In this document: positions 58,573 to 64,000 of the stretch, in pieces
Position numbering within the stretch: position 1 is the first letter of the stretch
Layout of the letters: every line of letters starts with the position of its first letter
NCBI GenBank assembly: GCA_015060445.1
Contig: SUYL01000002.1
Location: forward strand, 62,001-126,000
Length of the DNA: 64,000 bases
Direction: 5' to 3'
Source: Bacteroidales bacterium
GTDB taxonomy: Bacteria; Bacteroidota; Bacteroidia; Bacteroidales; UBA932
Position numbers and translations under genes: made by a program
The notes under the pieces: generated by a model
Databases searched by the model: none
Told to the model about the DNA's origin: nothing
Seen by the model: only the letters and a program-made list of their open reading frames with translations

Positions 58573-61500
58573 ATGAGGTTTTTGAGTATACTATCTGCAG
58601 TTTCCCTTGTGTTGGTCTCTTCTTTTGGGAATGTAGCCTTTGGACAGTTTGTATCCAGTGGTGGGGTCCCATCCAAAGTGAAGTGGATGCATGTTTCAGG
58701 AGAAACATATGATGTGGTTTATCCTGCGGGGATGGACTCACTTGCCAAAAGATACCTTTGGCTGCTGGAGCAGAACAAGGGGGCTGTGATGCTCGGCCTT
58801 GGAGGGATAAAGCCAGCAAAGGTGCCTGTAGTGCTGTATAATATGAGTGTAAGGAGCAACGGCACAGTAGTGTGGGCACCAAAAAGGATGGAACTTTTTA
58901 CAATGCCATACCTTAACGGATATGCGCAGAGGTGGGACCAGCAACTTGCAGTTCATGAGTCGCGTCATGTGGGTCAGATGACCCATTTCACAAAGGGGAT
59001 ATACAAACTGGGGAGTCTGCTTGTAGGGCAGCAGGCCCCTTCGCTGGGAGTGGCAATATACCCTTCCCGATGGATGCTGGAGGGGGATGCTGTTGTAGCA
59101 GAAACTGAGTTGACCAACACAGGAAGGGGAAGGAATGCGGAATTTATGGAGTATTACAGGGCGGCTTTTCTGGAGGGTGATGTAAGGAAATGGGAGAAAT
59201 GGAAACAGGGATCATATAAATACTACACCCCCAACCTGTATGCTTTAGGGTATCTTACCAACAGCACCATAAGATACAGGACAGGCAAGTACGGTTATGC
59301 CGGAGAGGTGTTTGACGGATTTGTGAAGAATTTCTACACTCCGTTTGCAAGGGATGTCAGTTATAATGCATCTGTTGGGGATGTCCCACGCCGTTTCTTC
59401 AGACAGGGAAGGGAGATGATGACCGCCTTCTGGAGGGAGGAACTTCCAAAAAGGGGGCTCCTTACCCGGGGAACACCGCTCCTGGAGAGCCGGGAGAAGG
59501 GGTATCAGGAGTACATTTCCCCGGTTGCAATTGGCAGGGACAGCATACTTTATTTGAAATATTCTTTCAATAACCCGGCAGAACTGGTTCTGATTGATTC
59601 CGGAAAGGAAAAGTTGGTAAGGGGATTTGCCGCCAACGTAAACCAGATAAGGAGGGCAGGGGACATACTCTATTTCGTTGAGCAGAAAAAGAATCCCAGG
59701 TGGAGCAATGAGGTCTTTGGTGTATTGTACAGTTACTCCCTCACCGACGGCCGCATATCCAGGGTGGGAAGGAGAACCTATTGTGGCTATCTGCAGGTTG
59801 ACGATGCAGGTTCCCGCCTTTCTGCAGTTGAGTACAATAAAGGTGGAGGTTCCTCGCTTGTAATTATGGATGCTTCCAATGGCAGGATGCTGCAGAGGAT
59901 TGCCGCTCCATATGACGGAGAATTTACCGCAAGTGCATGGGCCGGTGGAGATCTGTATGCAACGGTGGTGGATGACAGGGGGCTGGGACTGTTCAGATAC
60001 ATAAACGGGAGATGGGAAACTGTAATTGGGGAGCAGTCCGCTTCCATCTCCAATTTGAATGGAGTGGGGGATGACCTCTATTTCCTCTCAGATATGGATG
60101 GGGTCAGAAATGTATATATGTTCAATGCTGCTTCAGGAGGATTGAAACGTGTTACCAATGAACGTTATGGGGCAACGGAACCCCTTATAAGTAATGGAAC
60201 CGTTTATTATTCTGCGTTGGAACTGGGGGGGCGATTCCCGGTGAAATTGGGGCTGGACACTTTGCCCGATTGCCGCTCACAGTTAACACCTGAGGTTGTG
60301 GATGGCAAACTTACAGGTGCTTACAAGTATTTTGTGGCTGAGGAACTCTCTGCTCAGGCCCGTAGAGCGTTGGCTGAAAATGATATGTTGGCAGAAGAGG
60401 ATGAGGTACTGGAGCGTAACGGTACATCCATTGTAAAGTATTCAGAGACTGAGGAGGAGTTTGCAGCAAGGACTGTACCTGAAAAGTACAGCAAAGGGGG
60501 ACATCTGTTCCGTTTCCATTCGTGGGCTCCATTCTATTATGATGTTGAGAGAATTATGGAGGCAGATTATGACAAACTGTATGAGGTCCTGGCTCCCGGC
60601 GTTGCCGCTTATTCCCAGAACACGCTCGGTACTGCTGTCTCCATGTTGGGCTACTCCTATAGGGAGGGGATGCATGCGGGACATTTGAGGATGAAATATA
60701 CGGGCTGGTATCCTGCGCTGCAGTTTGGAGCCGACATAAACAATGAGAAGAGGTATAGGGTTAAGGTAGTAAGGGAAGGCAACAAGGCAAGCACAGTTGT
60801 TGAAAGGGTTGACAAACCTCTGGTTGAATTGTCTGCCCTGGCATATGTTCCCCTCGATCTCTCGTCACACGGGTGGAACAGGGGCCTTGTGCCGCAAATG
60901 GAATGGGATTTCAATAACAATGGGTATTATGACTCTTCAAAGGGGAAATATCTCCATTCAAATACACTTACAGCCACCCTGCAGTTTTATCAGATGAGGG
61001 AGATGGCCCATTCGGGCATTTTCCCTAAATGGGGGTTCGGAGGTGTTGCCAGGTGGAGGACAGCACCTGGCGGAGGAGAGAATTTTGGGAGTGTCTCTTC
61101 GGTATATCTTTATGGCTACATTCCTGGAGTTGCTCCAAAGCATGGGATAAAGTTCTCTTTCACCGCACAGAAGCAGAATGTTGAGGGGAAGAACTACTAT
61201 TTGTCAAATCTTGTAAATATGCCGCGCGGGTACAATGATGATGTATATGGGGAGAAATATTTTATGGCAAGTGCCGATTATGCCCTGCCGGTATATCTGG
61301 GGGATATCCATATATGGAGGCTCGCATATTTCAAGAGGATGCAGATTATTCCGTTTGCAGATTATGCAGTGTGCCGCAGGGCCCAGGGTGCCAATGGCGG
61401 TATGAGTTCTACAGATATGTATTCATATGGCTCAGCAGTGATGTTCGATTTTGCCCCGTTTTCAATAGGGTTGGAGGTGAGCCTTGGAATACAGTACTCA

Positions 61501-61575
61501 TACAACGGCAACAATGGCAATATTCCTGTTGACAGGAACACATTCAAGGTACTTGTGTCAACTTCACTGTTCTAA
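58573..61575 (+). CDS. Large secreted/outer-membrane protein with HExxH motif, propeller-like repeats and C-terminal barrel-like region
   Basis: Signal peptide; LAVHESRHVGQMTHF; repeats such as YFLSDMDGVRNVYMFNAASGGLKRVTN; ends in aromatic STSLF. Confidence 0.7.
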   Translation: MRFLSILSAVSLVLVSSFGNVAFGQFVSSGGVPSKVKWMHVSGETYDVVYPAGMDSLAKRYLWLLEQNKGAVMLGLGGIKPAKVPVVLYNMSVRSNGTVVWAPKRMELFTMPYLNGYAQRWDQQLAVHESRHVGQMTHFTKGIYKLGSLLVGQQAPSLGVAIYPSRWMLEGDAVVAETELTNTGRGRNAEFMEYYRAAFLEGDVRKWEKWKQGSYKYYTPNLYALGYLTNSTIRYRTGKYGYAGEVFDGFVKNFYTPFARDVSYNASVGDVPRRFFRQGREMMTAFWREELPKRGLLTRGTPLLESREKGYQEYISPVAIGRDSILYLKYSFNNPAELVLIDSGKEKLVRGFAANVNQIRRAGDILYFVEQKKNPRWSNEVFGVLYSYSLTDGRISRVGRRTYCGYLQVDDAGSRLSAVEYNKGGGSSLVIMDASNGRMLQRIAAPYDGEFTASAWAGGDLYATVVDDRGLGLFRYINGRWETVIGEQSASISNLNGVGDDLYFLSDMDGVRNVYMFNAASGGLKRVTNERYGATEPLISNGTVYYSALELGGRFPVKLGLDTLPDCRSQLTPEVVDGKLTGAYKYFVAEELSAQARRALAENDMLAEEDEVLERNGTSIVKYSETEEEFAARTVPEKYSKGGHLFRFHSWAPFYYDVERIMEADYDKLYEVLAPGVAAYSQNTLGTAVSMLGYSYREGMHAGHLRMKYTGWYPALQFGADINNEKRYRVKVVREGNKASTVVERVDKPLVELSALAYVPLDLSSHGWNRGLVPQMEWDFNNNGYYDSSKGKYLHSNTLTATLQFYQMREMAHSGIFPKWGFGGVARWRTAPGGGENFGSVSSVYLYGYIPGVAPKHGIKFSFTAQKQNVEGKNYYLSNLVNMPRGYNDDVYGEKYFMASADYALPVYLGDIHIWRLAYFKRMQIIPFADYAVCRRAQGANGGMSSTDMYSYGSAVMFDFAPFSIGLEVSLGIQYSYNGNNGNIPVDRNTFKVLVSTSLF

Positions 61576-63380
61576 TCTCCGTTTGCACCCAAACCTTTGA
61601 TAACAAGGTCAGCCATCTTCTTCCCCACAATTTCTTCAATCTCCTCCCTGGAGGCGGACTTTATCCTCTTTACGCTCTTGAAGTGCTGGAGGAGTTTCTG
61701 CTGAGTGGCTTCTCCAACTCCCTTTATCTGTGTCAGTTGTGATGTTATCTGGTTTTTGGTTCTGCGGTTGCGGTGGTGTGTTATGCCAAAGCGGTGGGCC
61801 TCATCCCTCAAATGCATGAGGAGTTTCAGGGCCGGGGAGTTCTTGTCGAGGAACATTGGTGTGGGGTCGCCCGGGATGATTATCTCCTCCAGCCTTTCAG
61901 CAATGCTTATTACATCAACTCTCCCAATGAGCCCCAGATCATTAAGGGCATCATAAGCAAAATGGAGTTGGCCCCGTCCTCCGTCTATAAGTACAAGTTG
62001 CGGTATGTCACCCCCCTCGTCAAGCAGACGGGAGTAGCGTCTGTGCACTACTTCGTACATTGATGCATAGTCATTGGCCCCAACCACGGTCTTTATGTTG
62101 AAATGCCTGTAGTCCCGTTTGCTCGGTTTGCCGTTGCGGAATACCACACAGGCGGCAACAGGATTGGTGCCCTGGGTGTTGGAGTTGTCAAAACACTCTA
62201 TATGCAGCGGCAGGTGTTCCAGATTGAGAGCCTCCTTGAGGGCAAGAAGGGTGCGGTTTTTCCCCTCCTGGGGATCCTTTATCTCCTCCTGCTTCATCTT
62301 CTGGAACATGAATGCCTTTGCATTTTTGGTACAGAGTTCCAGCAGGCTCAGTTTGTCGCCTTTGAGCGGGATATGTATGTTCTTCCCAAAAGAGAGGTTG
62401 TCGGGAAGAAATGGGACCAGAATTTCCCCGGCATACCGGTTGGTCTGTTGCAGGATCCCGTATATCTCCTGCATGAAACGGGTAAGGACACTCTCCTTCT
62501 CCTCCTCTATGTTGAGTTTGAAGTGCAGATTCAGTGCCCGCACTATACATCCTCCGTTGAGGCGGAAAAAGTTGCCGAATGCGTTTCCTTTCTCCATTAC
62601 AATGGAGAATACATCTGTATCTGTGATGCTGGGATGCACAATGAGGGATTTGCTGTAGTGGTTCTGGAGCATATCCATCTTCTCCTTGTATTCCTGTGCC
62701 TTTTCAAATTCCATGCTGGCGGCATGGGCCTGCATCTGTTTGCGGTATTCCCTAATAAGTTCTCCAGTATTGCCACGCAATATTTCCTTTATGCTGGCAA
62801 TTTGTGCATTGTATTCCGTTTCCGAAATCTCCCCAATACATGGGCCATAGCACTTCTTTATGTGTATATTCAGGCAGGGTTTGAATTTCCCGGCCTCTAT
62901 GGCCTGGGGCGTGAGTGCCAGTTTGCAGTTCCTGAGCCTGTATAGGGAGTTGATAAGGTCAAGCAGGTTATGGGCATGCTGCACAGAACTGTATGGCCCG
63001 AAATACTGCGAGCCGTCCCTTACAAATCTTCTGGTGAGGAATATGCGCGGAAAGGGTTCGTTCTTTATGCATATCCATGGGTAACTTTTCCCATCCTTGA
63101 GCAGGATATTGTATTTTGGCTGGTACTGTTTTATGAGATTGTTCTCAAGCAGAAGCGCATCCTGTTCACTTTCCACAACGGTATGCTGTATATCCGCTAT
63201 CTTTGAAACCAGCACTCTGGTTTTGGTGGTAAGTTTATCCTCACTTACAAAATATTGCTGTACCCTTTTGCGCAAACTCTTGGCTTTGCCAATATATATG
63301 ACAGTACCTGTGCTGTCCAGGAATCTGTACACTCCGGGCTCCAGCGGCAGTATTGATATTTTCTCTCTGATGCTTGTCAT
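61572..63380 (-). CDS. uvrC: Excinuclease ABC subunit C
   Basis: GIY-YIG GVYRFLDSTGTVIYIGKAKSLRKRV; UVR and RNase H-like C-terminal region. Confidence 0.97.
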   Translation of the reverse strand: MTSIREKISILPLEPGVYRFLDSTGTVIYIGKAKSLRKRVQQYFVSEDKLTTKTRVLVSKIADIQHTVVESEQDALLLENNLIKQYQPKYNILLKDGKSYPWICIKNEPFPRIFLTRRFVRDGSQYFGPYSSVQHAHNLLDLINSLYRLRNCKLALTPQAIEAGKFKPCLNIHIKKCYGPCIGEISETEYNAQIASIKEILRGNTGELIREYRKQMQAHAASMEFEKAQEYKEKMDMLQNHYSKSLIVHPSITDTDVFSIVMEKGNAFGNFFRLNGGCIVRALNLHFKLNIEEEKESVLTRFMQEIYGILQQTNRYAGEILVPFLPDNLSFGKNIHIPLKGDKLSLLELCTKNAKAFMFQKMKQEEIKDPQEGKNRTLLALKEALNLEHLPLHIECFDNSNTQGTNPVAACVVFRNGKPSKRDYRHFNIKTVVGANDYASMYEVVHRRYSRLLDEGGDIPQLVLIDGGRGQLHFAYDALNDLGLIGRVDVISIAERLEEIIIPGDPTPMFLDKNSPALKLLMHLRDEAHRFGITHHRNRRTKNQITSQLTQIKGVGEATQQKLLQHFKSVKRIKSASREEIEEIVGKKMADLVIKGLGANGD

Positions 63381-63423
63381 ATATATTTGGTGCAAGTAAA
63401 TGCAAATTTCCAAAAAAATTACA

Positions 63424-63431
63424 TATCTTTG
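63424..63431 (+). promoter_or_regulatory. -7 box TATCTTTG
   Basis: acaTATCTTTGtaag upstream of 63449. Confidence 0.5.
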
Positions 63432-63448
63432 TAAGAATTGTGGTCCTT

Positions 63449-64000
63449 ATGAGTACAAAATTAGTCAATAAATCTCAAGTAAAAAGTGCACTTAAAGTTA
63501 ATGGTGTTGCAGGAAACGTGTTGGCAGGTGCTTTAATGCGTATTCTTGGGCTCAATAAGTTGAATGACATATACAAAGGGATATATCAGTATCAGGGGGT
63601 TGATTTTGCGGACAAACTTCTTGAGCACCTGAATGTATCTTGTGACTGTCTTCCCCACGAACTTGAATATCTTCCCAAAGAGGGGCCTTTCATAATAGTG
63701 TCCAACCATCCTTTTGGGGCTATAGACGGCATTATAATGTTGAGCATAATAGCAAAACGGAGGCCGGATCTGAGAATCCTTACCAATTTCATTTTGTCGT
63801 ACATACCTAATCTGGAGGAGTATTTTTTTCCTGTTAATCCTTTTACAGACCGTCCCGGGATGAAGAGCAGCATCAGGGGGTTGAAACTGGCCAAGGAGCA
63901 TTTGGCAAAAGGAGGTGTACTGGGGTTGTTCCCGTCGGGAGAAGTCTCCTCAAACAGAAACAGGGACAAGGTTGTTAAGGATATAGACTGGCAGCTTTCC
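63449..64000 (+). CDS. PlsC-like 1-acyl-glycerol-3-phosphate acyltransferase / hemolysin-type acyltransferase (truncated by window edge)
   Basis: MSTKLVNKSQVKSALKVNGV...IIVSNHPFGAIDGIIML...LGLFPSGEVSS; no stop in window. Confidence 0.85.
   Translation, partial: MSTKLVNKSQVKSALKVNGVAGNVLAGALMRILGLNKLNDIYKGIYQYQGVDFADKLLEHLNVSCDCLPHELEYLPKEGPFIIVSNHPFGAIDGIIMLSIIAKRRPDLRILTNFILSYIPNLEEYFFPVNPFTDRPGMKSSIRGLKLAKEHLAKGGVLGLFPSGEVSSNRNRDKVVKDIDWQLS

Overview
This is a 64-kb chromosomal window from a Bacteroidota (Bacteroidales-like) genome. The assignment rests on SusC/SusD, FecI/FecR, GldE, SecDF fusion, FloA/NfeD, B12-dependent RNR and repeated TAnnTTTG-type -7 boxes. Most of it is housekeeping: secDF, rnr, gpmI, dnaE, thiL, sufBCD with an embedded pnuC-family gene, nrdJ, ispE, tyrS-rbfA-permease, groSL, tadA, uvrC, plus tRNA-Ser(GCU) and tRNA-Gln(UUG). 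Accessory or regulatory loci include two ECF sigma systems, one of them sigma/FecR/SusC/SusD. The most unusual region is about 12.3-14.2 kb, next to tRNA-Ser. There a RAYT-like Y1/HUH transposase gene is flanked by two gap-free 135-bp elements. Their stems are conserved or covary while their loops diverge. Tandem 40-bp hairpin repeats follow, and a 16-bp near-copy of the tRNA-Ser 3' end lies on the far side (att-like). Other notable signals are a loopless 40-bp perfect palindrome between convergent genes, paired TGTAAA-N5-TTTACA operators 31 bp apart upstream of a RegA/Fis-type response regulator, a palindrome overlapping the groESL -33 element, and a strong excess of the octamer TCCCGACA/TGTCGGGA on both strands. 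All calls come from reading the sequence; no database search was run.
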